This document shows, piece after piece, positions 1 through 7,694 of a stretch of DNA of 15,765 nt. The position numbers and the translations under genes were made by a program. The notes under the pieces were generated by a model. It was not told the DNA's origin. It worked only from the letters and a program-made list of their open reading frames with translations, and ran no database searches. The DNA is from Pseudomonadota bacterium. Lineage in GTDB: Bacteria > Cyanobacteriota > Vampirovibrionia > LMEP-6097. The DNA lies in assembly GCA_009924885.1 (NCBI GenBank), contig RFQS01000023.1:1-15765 (forward strand), in the 5' to 3' direction. Position 1 is the stretch's first letter. Every line of letters begins with the position of its first letter.

Positions 1-70
1 CATATCTTCATTGATTTTATCACCAAAACCAAGTCCAGCAAAGATTCTTAGTGTAAATATCTATCGGTAT

Positions 71-834
71 TTACTTGCTGGGGCTGGCAACAGTCCCTTT
101 ATGAGAAATTATAATGTCACCAGACTGTAAAACAGTATCAGTCTCATATCCTTCTTCTAAAGCCTCTATATTAAAAGGATACTTGCAGTCTTTTGTTTTA
201 ATGACTTTGACCATGCTTTGAGTAATTTTTTTAGGACGCAATATCTTAACCAATAAATCTAATGACTCTGTGCTAACGCCGTCAAACTTTACTTCATCCT
301 CTTGCAACTCAGGGTCATGGTAATTTAATTGAAGTCTCTTTAAGTCAACATCAGAGTAAGGAATTGACCAAAGTCTAAAATCAGCTTTATCTTCTCTCTC
401 AAAATTAGAGAAAGTCTCTTTTTCAATAAATTCTATGTAGCTGACATACTCTGGATAAGGCTCTTGTTCTCCTATTAAGCCACTATGCTTTAAGTCCTTG
501 CTATTACTTTTAAAAGTTTTTTTTAAATACTCTGAAAAAAAAGTAAACAAAGGAGACTCTTTTACTAAAATAATCAAACTGAATCTGAGATTACAGAATG
601 GCGACCATATAGCACCTAGATCAAATATTGCTAATAATTTCCAGTCGTCAAACAATACTTGCTTTATTTCTCTATCATTGCCTTTTCCTGAATTGAGAAA
701 AGATTGAGGGAGTATTAAATACTGTTTCTCGTTACTTGGATTAATATGCTGTGATATGTAATCTGATTCACTACAACCAGTAAAACCTATTGGATATTTT
801 TTTTGTCTTCAATTAAGTCAAAGAGATTGCCCAT
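71..834 (-). pseudogene. N6-adenine DNA methylase-like fragment, frameshifted
   Basis: An intact stretch of 194 codons (655 to 71) can only begin at TTG, but its frame reads well upstream: LPQSFLNSGKGND, then KQVLFDDWKLLAIFDL, then a SLIILVK strand. This matches the region after the NPPY motif in HsdM/Eco57I-type N6-adenine methylases. The C-terminal end, SGDIIISHKGTV, resembles the start of a restriction specificity domain. Further upstream the frame meets a stop, but an ATG at 834 opens MGNLFDLIEDKK in the neighbouring frame. The two join if the A8 tract (T run at 797-804) gains one A or the ribosome slips by -1. SAM-binding motif I and the NPPY motif are absent, so even the joined product of about 255 residues would lack catalysis. 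It is most likely a decayed restriction-modification remnant. A sequencing error in the homopolymer, phase variation or programmed slippage are alternatives. Family assignment is moderate. Confidence 0.5.
797..804 (-). repeat. A8 homopolymer at frameshift point
   Basis: Eight T on the plus strand (A8 in the coding sense) sit exactly where the reading frame of the methylase-like gene breaks. In the upstream frame the codons are GAC AAA AAA AAT ATC CAA TAG. A -1 slip on the A run, or a ninth A, continues instead into TAT CCA ATA GGT and on into the long downstream frame. Confidence 0.6.
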
Positions 835-917
835 AACCTGTTACGCTAATTATCAAGTTTATCGCAAACTAATCTGTAATCATGCCAAATCAAATCACTC
901 AAAAAGGTACTGATAAT

Positions 918-2231
918 TTAATTCAGTGATTTCACCGCTCCCCGAACCTTCCGAAATCTAATTATAAAAAACACTAAAAGAGCAAGAAAACTAATAATAT
1001 TTAAAACCATCATAGAGAAAGCTAAAGCCTTTAAACCCATCACTGGAATTAAGGTGTAATTTAGACCAGCCTTAAGCAAAATAGTTACAACCATTACATA
1101 GAGCGGTGTTCTGCTATCACCAAAACTATAAAAAGTTCTTACTAAAAACTCTTTCAGCACATAAGGAATAGCTCCTAAACTGAAATAATAAAATAGCGAG
1201 GAAACCATTTCTGTAGACCTTGCATTAAAAGCGCCACGCTCAAAAATTATACGAATAATCTCTTCATGCCATATGCAGCCTATAACTACTGCTGGTATAC
1301 AAACCATTATCAGATTGAAATTTAGCTTTAAAAGCCTGCGCTTAATTTCATCAAACTTCTGCTGTTTCACAAGAACAGATATCTTCGGAAAGAAAGGTAC
1401 TATGACAGCGGTAATTAAAATACCCATAGGCATCTGTATGAGACGACTGGAGAGAGTAACAGCAGTCCAAGAACCCTCCTCTAAACCCCTACAGAAAAAA
1501 CCATCCACGAAAGTCATTATCTGAGCGAAACCTGTACTTAAAAGTGCAGGGTAAAGAATTAAATTAAAATCATGAATTTCTCGCTTATCAACTTTAATGC
1601 TTTTATTCCCTTTGTCCATAATCCTTTTAAAGGCAGGCCATTGAATAAATAAAGCAATAAGCCCTCCTACAGTAGTTCCTAGAGCAAGAGACATCCCAAA
1701 AAGACTTACATTACTTAACATCACTGCGACGATCAGGGTTATATTAGTAATCGCTGGGGATATACTCGACATAAAATATTTTTTATAAATATTTAGAAGA
1801 GCCCCGATAATCGCATTTGGTCCAGTGATCAGAATCAAAATCAAAAGCAGATCTATATTCGTCAAAGTAAGATTAAAGTATTCTAGGTGCTTAGCCTTAT
1901 CAATAAAGGCGTTTAGGATATAAGGTTTCGCAAAATAAATAATTAAAGCTACTGCCGTAAAGATATACATAGACTGCCATAAAATCTTCTTGAGAAAAGG
2001 TTTCTGTGTAGATCTTTTAACTTTAGGCAGTATTGCCACCACCGAATTATAGATGGGACCACCTATACAGCCAAAAATAATAAAAATATTTCCAGTAAAT
2101 AAGTACGCTAAATTAAAGGCATCAGAATAAACTGAAGTGCCAAAATAATGAGCGATAACTAGATCTCGAATGAGACCTAGAATCTTACTAATAAAAGTAA
2201 GGCTAGCGACAAGCCCAATTACTCTGAGCAT
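918..2231 (-). CDS. murJ: MurJ-type lipid II flippase (MviN family)
   Basis: Membrane protein of 437 residues with about a dozen hydrophobic segments, from the MOP exporter superfamily. MurJ flips lipid II across the inner membrane for peptidoglycan synthesis. The N-terminus has the family start (SKILGLIRDLVIAHYFG, then SDAFNLAY). Where E. coli MurJ has the PNLLRRIFAEGAFS segment with Arg52, this protein has IFIIFGCIGGPIYNSVVAIL, which resembles my recollection of cyanobacterial MurJ. A second family signature lies near FERGAFNARSTEMVSSLFYY, about residue 330. At 437 residues it is shorter than the usual 500-530, so the last one or two membrane helices are probably missing, though the end (basic FRKVRG tail) looks natural. 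It is the last gene of a tight operon, starting 3 bases after the pgk stop codon. Confidence 0.85.
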   Translation of the reverse strand: MLRVIGLVASLTFISKILGLIRDLVIAHYFGTSVYSDAFNLAYLFTGNIFIIFGCIGGPIYNSVVAILPKVKRSTQKPFLKKILWQSMYIFTAVALIIYFAKPYILNAFIDKAKHLEYFNLTLTNIDLLLILILITGPNAIIGALLNIYKKYFMSSISPAITNITLIVAVMLSNVSLFGMSLALGTTVGGLIALFIQWPAFKRIMDKGNKSIKVDKREIHDFNLILYPALLSTGFAQIMTFVDGFFCRGLEEGSWTAVTLSSRLIQMPMGILITAVIVPFFPKISVLVKQQKFDEIKRRLLKLNFNLIMVCIPAVVIGCIWHEEIIRIIFERGAFNARSTEMVSSLFYYFSLGAIPYVLKEFLVRTFYSFGDSRTPLYVMVVTILLKAGLNYTLIPVMGLKALAFSMMVLNIISFLALLVFFIIRFRKVRGAVKSLN

Positions 2232-2234
2232 GTT

Positions 2235-3566
2235 CTATACATTTTCTAAGCTTTTAAGCTCTTCAGCAAAGCTCTTATGAGCAGGTTTCACCGCATCATT
2301 AGATTCAGAGCTAGCATCCTTCTTGTTCAGACAGTCTACTCCAGGAAGCACCTGCCCTTCTAAAAACTCTAAAGACGCTCCACCACCAGTACTCACATGA
2401 GTGAATTTTTCTTTAGTGAAACCATATTTTTCTATAGCTGCAACTGAATCACCGCCCCCTACTATAGTCGCCCCACCTTTAGCAGTAAGATTCATTAATG
2501 CTATCGCTATGTCTTTAGTACCTTCATCGAACATACTATATTCAAATACGCCCACTGGTCCATTCCATAACACAGTCTTAGACTGGCTTATTAAATTACT
2601 AAATTTGATTCTAGTCTCTGGGCCTATATCCATACCCTGCCAGTTAGAAGGAATTCTATCCGCTTCTAAAACCTTGGTCTCGAATTTATCTTCCCTGCCA
2701 TATTTATCGAAAATGTTTATCTCGTTACCTTCTGCATCAATAGCAGGTGTTCCGATTACATCCTCTGGAAGTAATATCGCAGTATTATTCTCATCAGCCA
2801 AAGCACAGATATGACGAGCGACTTCTAACTGAGAATCTTCACAGATACTCTTACCTATACTAGCTCCTCTCGCTTTAAGAAAAGTGTAAGCCATTCCACC
2901 ACCGATAATTAGAGTATCTACTTTCTTCACTAAAGTATTTAAGACTGCTATCTTACTGCTAATCTTAGATCCACCAATAATCGCAGTGAAAGGTCTCTCT
3001 GGGTTATCAAGCTTACTACCCAGCATAGCGACTTCCTTTTCCATAAGCAGCCCAGCTACCGCAGGATTAAGGTAACTAGCCACACCAGCAGTGCTGGCAT
3101 GCGCTCTGTGAGCAGTTCCGAAAGCATCATTAACGTAAACATCAGCTAAAGCAGCTAATTTTTTACAGAAATTTTGGTCATTTTCCTCTTCCTCTTTATA
3201 GAATCTGATATTTTCAAGTAAACAAACCTGACCATCAGTAAGTTTATTAACTTCATTTTCGACTTCTTTACCGACAGAATCATGTAATTTTTTTACTTCA
3301 AAGCCAAGAAGCTCACTAAGACGCTTAGCTACTGGATCTAATTTAAATCTTTCATCTGGACCATTTTTAGGTCTGCCTAAATGCGTTACAAGAATCAGTC
3401 TAGCTCCTCTTTCTATAAGATATTTAATAGAAGGCAGTGCTGCTTGGATTCTTGAGTCATCTGTAATATTCAGATCCTTATCCTGAGGGACATTAAAATC
3501 AACTCTCATTAAAATCTTTTTAGATTTAATTTGATTTACGGCTAGGTCTTTTATCGTTTTTATCAT
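2235..3566 (-). CDS. pgk: Phosphoglycerate kinase
   Basis: Glycolytic kinase in the cytoplasm that interconverts 1,3-bisphosphoglycerate plus ADP and 3-phosphoglycerate plus ATP. The N-terminal signature KKILMRVDFNVP (about residues 16-27) and the substrate Arg/His region VTHLGRPK are present. So are the hinge region RPFTAIIGGSKISSK, the nucleotide-binding stretch VLWNGPVGVFE and the C-terminal GGGDSVAA followed by FTHVSTGGGASLEFLEG. The domain is full length. After the usual LPGV end there is an extra tail of about 30 Ser/Asp/Lys-rich residues (NKKDASSESNDAVKPAHKS onward), giving 443 residues against 390-400 for typical enzymes. The ATG start is well placed on the family N-terminus. The gene begins 4 bases after the upstream thioredoxin-fold gene and ends 3 bases before murJ, so the three are probably co-transcribed. 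Confidence 0.97.
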   Translation of the reverse strand: MIKTIKDLAVNQIKSKKILMRVDFNVPQDKDLNITDDSRIQAALPSIKYLIERGARLILVTHLGRPKNGPDERFKLDPVAKRLSELLGFEVKKLHDSVGKEVENEVNKLTDGQVCLLENIRFYKEEEENDQNFCKKLAALADVYVNDAFGTAHRAHASTAGVASYLNPAVAGLLMEKEVAMLGSKLDNPERPFTAIIGGSKISSKIAVLNTLVKKVDTLIIGGGMAYTFLKARGASIGKSICEDSQLEVARHICALADENNTAILLPEDVIGTPAIDAEGNEINIFDKYGREDKFETKVLEADRIPSNWQGMDIGPETRIKFSNLISQSKTVLWNGPVGVFEYSMFDEGTKDIAIALMNLTAKGGATIVGGGDSVAAIEKYGFTKEKFTHVSTGGGASLEFLEGQVLPGVDCLNKKDASSESNDAVKPAHKSFAEELKSLENV

Positions 3567-3570
3567 AAAA

Positions 3571-4248
3571 TTATTGAACTTTTAACCAGTCTATGGTCGA
3601 CTCAGATATCTTCTGTAATATTACAGGAATTTCTAAACCTTTTAAACTCTCTCTATCAGCTGGAGGAACTAAACCTCTCTGATCCTTAACTAGTTTATGC
3701 TTAGCATCTATAATTAAAAATCTAGGAAAAGCAGATAAGACAAAGGTTTCAGCTAATTTATTCTGATCATCATATATCCAAGCCGCTGGTATCTGGGAAT
3801 ATTCATTAGATTTTTTTAGAAAAGCATCTACCGAAGCATGTTTCGCATCAGTGAAAAATACTATTTTCTGTTTAAACTTAGTTTTAGAACTATAATCCTG
3901 CATAGTTGCAAGTAAAGTCTCGCAGAAAACACAGTCTGGTTTAACTGCAATAAAAACCGTCTTGCTACGTTGATCTACAAAATCCACTAAATTTTTAACC
4001 TTTAAAGAACGGTCTCTGACTTTAGTCGTTCTAAGAAACTTAGATAAATTATCTCCCTCTTTGTATTTAGACTCATCTTCTCCTGGAACAGTACTAGCGG
4101 GGGAAGTAGGATTAGCTTTAGTAGAATCAGGAGCCTGTTTCGCTGTACTTTTAGGGTTAGGTTTGCCTTGGCTTGCCGCAATATCGCTATTGATTAAAGA
4201 ACAAGACTGCGAGATTATTAATAATAGAAATGCTAAAGCGAACCTCAT
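3571..4248 (-). CDS. Thioredoxin-fold probable lipoprotein, CVFC active site
   Basis: 225 residues. A hydrophobic N-terminus (MRFALAFLLLIISQSC) resembles a lipoprotein signal with acceptor Cys16, although the -3 and -2 residues are not canonical. Next comes a Pro/Ser/Thr/Lys-rich linker (about residues 25-65). A thioredoxin-like domain follows, with strand TVFIAV, a PDCVFC active site (Cys106, Cys109) and a likely cis-proline in AFPRFLII (Pro175). Such proteins exchange disulfides with exported substrates in the cell envelope. The gene diverges 21 bases from a VKOR homologue, the enzyme that reoxidises thioredoxin-like partners in cyanobacteria and other bacteria, often as a fused protein. 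The pair therefore probably forms one oxidative folding pathway; that pairing is inference. It is the first gene of the operon with pgk and murJ. Confidence 0.75.
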   Translation of the reverse strand: MRFALAFLLLIISQSCSLINSDIAASQGKPNPKSTAKQAPDSTKANPTSPASTVPGEDESKYKEGDNLSKFLRTTKVRDRSLKVKNLVDFVDQRSKTVFIAVKPDCVFCETLLATMQDYSSKTKFKQKIVFFTDAKHASVDAFLKKSNEYSQIPAAWIYDDQNKLAETFVLSAFPRFLIIDAKHKLVKDQRGLVPPADRESLKGLEIPVILQKISESTIDWLKVQ

Positions 4249-4269
4249 TAGCTATGATTTTACAATATT

Positions 4270-4827
4270 ATGCCTGAAGAACAGAAAAAACACTACTTTC
4301 CAATAATTCCCTTCTTCTTATTAGGGATACTTATTATTAATAGTGCCGTACTCGCCTATAAATATATAAATTTTTATTACTTCAAGGATATACTTGCAGA
4401 CATTCATTCACTAGCCTGTACTACAGACTGTGATGCTGTAATGCTTTCTAAATATGCTCTGCTATTCGGTATTCCTACACCTATTTTTGGCTTAATAAGT
4501 TTTAGTCTACTCTGCTATATGTTTTCAAGAATACATTTCGGCACCCAGCACCCAGACCTAAAAACTAAAATTGATAATGAAAACGCAGATAACCCTGAAT
4601 CGTCTCAAGATGGTAATACTGAGCAGCTTGAAAGTGAAGTGGAAAAAATACAGAGAGTCTTTGAAACTTTTTTAATACTTTTAGTCTTAATAGCACTGTC
4701 TTATATGTATATTATGTTCTTTAAATTAGAGCTGGTCTGTAAATTCTGTATGCTTTCGCATATAACTTTATTTTTATTTGCTGCTTATTATTTTATTTAC
4801 TATAAGAGATTTTCAATTTTATCTTAG
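4270..4827 (+). CDS. VKOR-family disulfide bond generator
   Basis: 185-residue membrane protein of the vitamin K epoxide reductase family, which uses quinone to make disulfides and passes them to a thioredoxin-like partner. TM1 lies at about 11-30. The loop ACTTDCDAVMLSKYALLFGIP contains the conserved loop pair Cys50 and Cys54 and Ser60. TM2 is at about 70-88, TM3 at about 132-151, and the quinone-side CKFC motif (Cys157, Cys160) begins TM4. All four hallmark cysteines are present. Between TM2 and TM3 is an unusually long polar loop of about 40 residues (about 91-130) rich in Asp, Glu and Asn. It contains a NENADN stretch resembling the repeat found in radA. There is no fused thioredoxin domain; the divergent lipoprotein gene likely supplies it. 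Its last 9 bases overlap the end of the convergent gene. Confidence 0.85.
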   Translation: MPEEQKKHYFPIIPFFLLGILIINSAVLAYKYINFYYFKDILADIHSLACTTDCDAVMLSKYALLFGIPTPIFGLISFSLLCYMFSRIHFGTQHPDLKTKIDNENADNPESSQDGNTEQLESEVEKIQRVFETFLILLVLIALSYMYIMFFKLELVCKFCMLSHITLFLFAAYYFIYYKRFSILS

Positions 4828-5271
4828 TTCTTTCATTATAAGTGAATCCCATGGGCACCAAAGGTTGCCAGGTAGAAAGGCTCCACCAACTTCGTCCAAA
4901 TGTTCTTCTGTATAAGAGATCGACGCATCACAAACTTCCATCGCATTCTCAAAGAACGAAATACTGTATGGGGCCAAATAAAAACTCCAATCTCGGTTGT
5001 AAGCCGCCTTTTTAGAAATTATCCTACCCATGACATGTACAGTCGCCTGCTCTTTGCCAGCAAGTATCGCTCTTGCAGTTTGAATTTTATCAGGATCATC
5101 AAGTCTAATAATAAAGGTATCCAATTGACCTCTCCGCTTGGTACTTTTTCCGTCCGTAAAAGAAAAATACCTAGGCTTCGTGGGGATACCCACATCTCCA
5201 GCGAAAACCTCATGCGGAAATACACTTAGTAAAGCTAAAAATACAAAACAAGACAATAAGAATTTAAACAT
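4819..5271 (-). CDS. Secreted BP74-like domain protein
   Basis: 150 residues. A clear Sec signal peptide (MFKFLLSCFVFLALLSVFPHEVFA, split here: hydrophobic core residues 4-18) has a probable cleavage after VFA at about residue 24. The mature part reads RYFSFTDGK, then RLDDPDKIQTARAILAGKE, VHVMGRI, YNRDWSFYL, FFENAMEVCDASISY, and EEHLDEVGGAFLPGNLWCPW. This matches my recollection of the domain in the Dictyostelium calmodulin-binding protein BP74 and in actinobacterial proteins annotated as calmodulin-binding. Its biochemical role is not established. Two cysteines (in EVCDA and WCPW) may pair in the periplasm, which would fit the neighbouring VKOR/thioredoxin genes. Convergent with the VKOR gene, with stop codons overlapping. 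The ATG choice is supported by the signal peptide. Confidence 0.65.
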   Translation of the reverse strand: MFKFLLSCFVFLALLSVFPHEVFAGDVGIPTKPRYFSFTDGKSTKRRGQLDTFIIRLDDPDKIQTARAILAGKEQATVHVMGRIISKKAAYNRDWSFYLAPYSISFFENAMEVCDASISYTEEHLDEVGGAFLPGNLWCPWDSLIMKELR

Positions 5272-5372
5272 TGCTAAATTTTAACATTCTCCGAGGAATT
5301 TTTGCTAACATTCACCCCAACTTCAACAGAATCTCATTAGCCTATATTAATTTAATCCTCTTAATGCTTCTA

Positions 5373-5759
5373 TTAAACTTTAGCTCCTATCAACTCAATA
5401 GAATAACCGTTAGGATCTTTAACGAAGGCTATAACCGTAGTGCCATGCTTCATCGGACCAGCTTCTCTAGTAACCAAGCCACCTTTGGCTTTTATTTCCT
5501 CACATGCTTTATATACATCGTCCACTTCTAAAGCTATATGACCAAAAGCATCTCCTAGATCATATTCTGAACGTCCCCAGTTATAAGTAAGCTCTATAAC
5601 AGTATTTTCAGCTTCATCAGCATAGCCTAAAAAACAGAGAGTAAATTTACCATCAGGATATTCCCTTTCGCGTAAAACTCTCATGCCAAGCACCTCTGTA
5701 TAAAATTTCTTAGAAATCTCTAAGTCTTTTACTCTAAGCATGGTGTGGAGTATGCGCAT
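5373..5759 (-). CDS. gloA: Glyoxalase I (lactoylglutathione lyase)
   Basis: 128 residues, a full-length single-domain VOC-fold enzyme that isomerises the methylglyoxal-thiol hemithioacetal to a lactoyl thioester. All four metal ligands fall at the E. coli GloA positions: His5 (RILHTMLRV), Glu56 (VIELTYN), His74 (FGHIAL) and Glu122 (SIELI). The family stretch KFYTEVLGM and the loop PMKHGTTVIAFVKDPNGY are also present. Two metal-ligand pairs at exact spacing make the call firm; Ni2+ is the expected metal for this class. The start codon lies 1 base after the stop of the upstream aldolase-like gene, so it is probably the last gene of a three-gene operon with mrp. Whether glutathione or another thiol is the cofactor cannot be seen. 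Confidence 0.95.
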   Translation of the reverse strand: MRILHTMLRVKDLEISKKFYTEVLGMRVLREREYPDGKFTLCFLGYADEAENTVIELTYNWGRSEYDLGDAFGHIALEVDDVYKACEEIKAKGGLVTREAGPMKHGTTVIAFVKDPNGYSIELIGAKV

Positions 5760-5760
5760 A

Positions 5761-6576
5761 TTAATCTAGGAAATCCGCTTGCTTACTTAAAATCATATTA
5801 TAAAGCGGCTGAAAATTAGCAAACATAGTTACTTCATTTGCAATATAAGTCCTAGCCTTAACTGCGACATCATGAGGAATAATTTTAGGCTTGCCCACGG
5901 CTTCAGCTAAAATCTGTGATTTACAGCACTTATCCATGAGTATAAACAACCAAGCCGCTGACTCCACTGACTTTCCAGCACTTAATAATCCATGATTTTG
6001 TAATATCACAGTAGACTTATCGCCTAATAAACCTGCGATATCATCTCCTTCGTTACAGTCTGCGACCACACCCTTGTAAACATCATAGATAACTTGATTC
6101 TCGTAAAAGGTACAAGCATCTTGGGTAATAGGATCTAGAAAACGTCCTAAAGTAGACCATGTTCTGCCATAAACAGAATGAGCATGAGCTACAGCATTAA
6201 TCTCAGGTTTATGAAGATGAATTCTAGAGTGAATAGCGAAGGCTGCTTTATTAATAGCTCTCTTCCCTTCTTTAATCTCTCCCTCATGATTAACTAAAAC
6301 CAAGTCTGAGACTTTAATTAACGAAAAATGCACCGACATCGGGTTTACCCAAAAACAGTCAGTCAATATCGGGTCTCTCACACTGATATGACCAGCGACA
6401 CCTTCATCAAAACCATAATGCCCAAAAAGCCTAAAAGCCGCTGCTAAACGCTGTTTGCGGTAAAGCCTTTCCTCTTCTTTATCAGAAAAAACCGGTGGGG
6501 TAATTAAATCAGTATCTAAGCCTTTACCAAAGCTGATTTTAGAAACTATATCTGAGCTCGGCATATTAAACTGCAA
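5761..6576 (-). CDS. Class II aldolase/adducin-family protein
   Basis: 271 residues. The class II aldolase/adducin fold is shown by the zinc-site motifs AVAHAHSVYGRTWS (His131, His133) and LQNHGLLSAGKSVESAAW (His195). The N-terminal part reads GFDEGVAGHISVRDP and VNPMSVHFS. The segment NKAAFAIHSRIH carries Ala where fuculose-phosphate aldolases have the catalytic Glu. This is typical, as I recall, of the large 'class II aldolase and adducin N-terminal domain' subgroup of unknown substrate. The ITQDACTFYENQVIYDVYKGV stretch also fits that subgroup. A lyase or related reaction on a small hydroxy-carbonyl compound is plausible, but the substrate is unknown. Its start overlaps the end of mrp by 11 bases, suggesting translational coupling, and gloA follows after 1 base. 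The company of glyoxalase could hint at carbonyl metabolism (inference). Confidence 0.85.
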   Translation of the reverse strand: MQFNMPSSDIVSKISFGKGLDTDLITPPVFSDKEEERLYRKQRLAAAFRLFGHYGFDEGVAGHISVRDPILTDCFWVNPMSVHFSLIKVSDLVLVNHEGEIKEGKRAINKAAFAIHSRIHLHKPEINAVAHAHSVYGRTWSTLGRFLDPITQDACTFYENQVIYDVYKGVVADCNEGDDIAGLLGDKSTVILQNHGLLSAGKSVESAAWLFILMDKCCKSQILAEAVGKPKIIPHDVAVKARTYIANEVTMFANFQPLYNMILSKQADFLD

Positions 6577-7639
6577 GCTTCTGCTTCGCTATCTTCTGTA
6601 CTAATTTCTCAGCTATCGATTTAAAAACCTTTGACACAGAGTGATTCGGATCTACAGCAGTAATCGGCTGACCACTATCGCCACCAGTACGAACCTTAAG
6701 CTCGATAGGAATAGCGCCAAGAAAATCTAAGCCCAGATTCTCAGCAGCAGCCTGACCACCGCCGTGAGAGAATATTTCAGATCTATGATGACACTGAGGA
6801 CACTCAAAGAAACTCATATTTTCTACAAGACCTAAAATCGGCACACCCATTCTCTGGAACATCATCAGCCCCTTCTTCGCATCTAAAAGAGCGACATCTT
6901 GAGGGGTAGTGATAATAACAGTTCCATCTAGAGGGACATTCTGACAGAGAGTAAGCTGGGCATCACTAGTCCCAGGAGGCAGATCTATAATCAAGAAATC
7001 TAATTCACCCCATTCTACTTCTCTTAAAAACTGTTTAATAACGCCATCCAGCATAGGTCCACGCCAAATAGTAGGTTTATCCTCATCCACAAGAGTTCCC
7101 ATGGAAATTAATTTAATACCATGAGCCTCTAAAGACATAACTTTTTTAGATTCGGTAATGTAAGGCTTCTCGGTTACACCAAGCATAAGATGTGCATTAG
7201 GACCAGTAATATCAGCATCCATTAAACCCACTTTCTTACCGAGTTGTGAAAGAGCTATCGCTAAATTCACGGAGCAAGTGCTTTTACCTACACCACCTTT
7301 TCCACTGTTAATAGCGATAATATGCTTAACACCCTCAACTGGTGACTTAGGAGCTAAGGCTCCTCTATTAGCAGTGCCACCTAGGGGTCTATGACCAGCA
7401 GCAGCAGTATCTGATTTCTGTGTCGTGTAAACATCTAATTCTTCGAAACCAAGCTTCTTAAGCTGCGACTCTAGCTGAGATATAATCTCTGATTTCTTTT
7501 TATCATCAGGCTTTTCCATTAATAGGTTAAAAACAACTTTTTTATCACCTATTACAGAAAGATCTTTAAAATTATCAGGGGCAAGGTACTTAGATATTAT
7601 TTCTCTAGCCTGTTCAAGTTTTGTGTTATCCATAAACAC
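6566..7639 (-). CDS. mrp: Mrp/ApbC iron-sulfur cluster carrier ATPase
   Basis: 357 residues. A short N-terminal MIP18/DUF59-like domain (about 1-75) is followed by a Pro/Gly/Ala-rich linker (about 76-104). Next is a ParA/MinD-like ATPase with deviant Walker A GKGGVGKST (113-121), switch-like DADITGPNAH, and IIDLPPGTSDAQLTL. Scaffold cysteines are at ECPQC (Cys280, Cys283), where a 4Fe-4S cluster is bridged in the dimer. Mrp proteins carry Fe-S clusters to apoproteins in the cytoplasm. The longest frame begins at GTG (7639), but the ATG two codons on (7633, MDNTKLEQ) is the more likely start; neither has a strong ribosome binding site. It is the first gene of the operon with the aldolase-like gene and gloA. 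The linker contains GGTANRG, faintly similar to the repeat found in radA. Confidence 0.93.
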   Translation of the reverse strand: MFMDNTKLEQAREIISKYLAPDNFKDLSVIGDKKVVFNLLMEKPDDKKKSEIISQLESQLKKLGFEELDVYTTQKSDTAAAGHRPLGGTANRGALAPKSPVEGVKHIIAINSGKGGVGKSTCSVNLAIALSQLGKKVGLMDADITGPNAHLMLGVTEKPYITESKKVMSLEAHGIKLISMGTLVDEDKPTIWRGPMLDGVIKQFLREVEWGELDFLIIDLPPGTSDAQLTLCQNVPLDGTVIITTPQDVALLDAKKGLMMFQRMGVPILGLVENMSFFECPQCHHRSEIFSHGGGQAAAENLGLDFLGAIPIELKVRTGGDSGQPITAVDPNHSVSKVFKSIAEKLVQKIAKQKLAV

Positions 7640-7694
7640 ATATTTTAACTAATACAGGTAACTCTAGTAAGGTATTTTCACTAAACAGCAGAAA

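Noticed and set aside
1..60. Open minus-strand stretch reading IFTLRIFAGLGFGDKINEDM
   Set aside because: Only 20 codons before the window edge, with no visible start codon or ribosome binding site. It may be the beginning or middle of another gene, but nothing supports a call.
71..110. GGGACTGTTGCC in the methylase-like fragment resembling the repeat end GGGACTGCT
   Set aside because: It encodes the KGTV motif expected at the start of a specificity domain, so the resemblance is probably chance.
1273..1524. Plus-strand open frame inside murJ
   Set aside because: Antisense shadow of a well-supported membrane protein gene, with no family resemblance.
2401..2814. 137-codon plus-strand frame inside pgk
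   Set aside because: Antisense to the highly conserved pgk; its composition mirrors the opposite strand.
5271..5531. 86-codon plus-strand frame overlapping gloA
   Set aside because: Most of it lies antisense to gloA, and the rest is AT-rich spacer with no recognisable motif.
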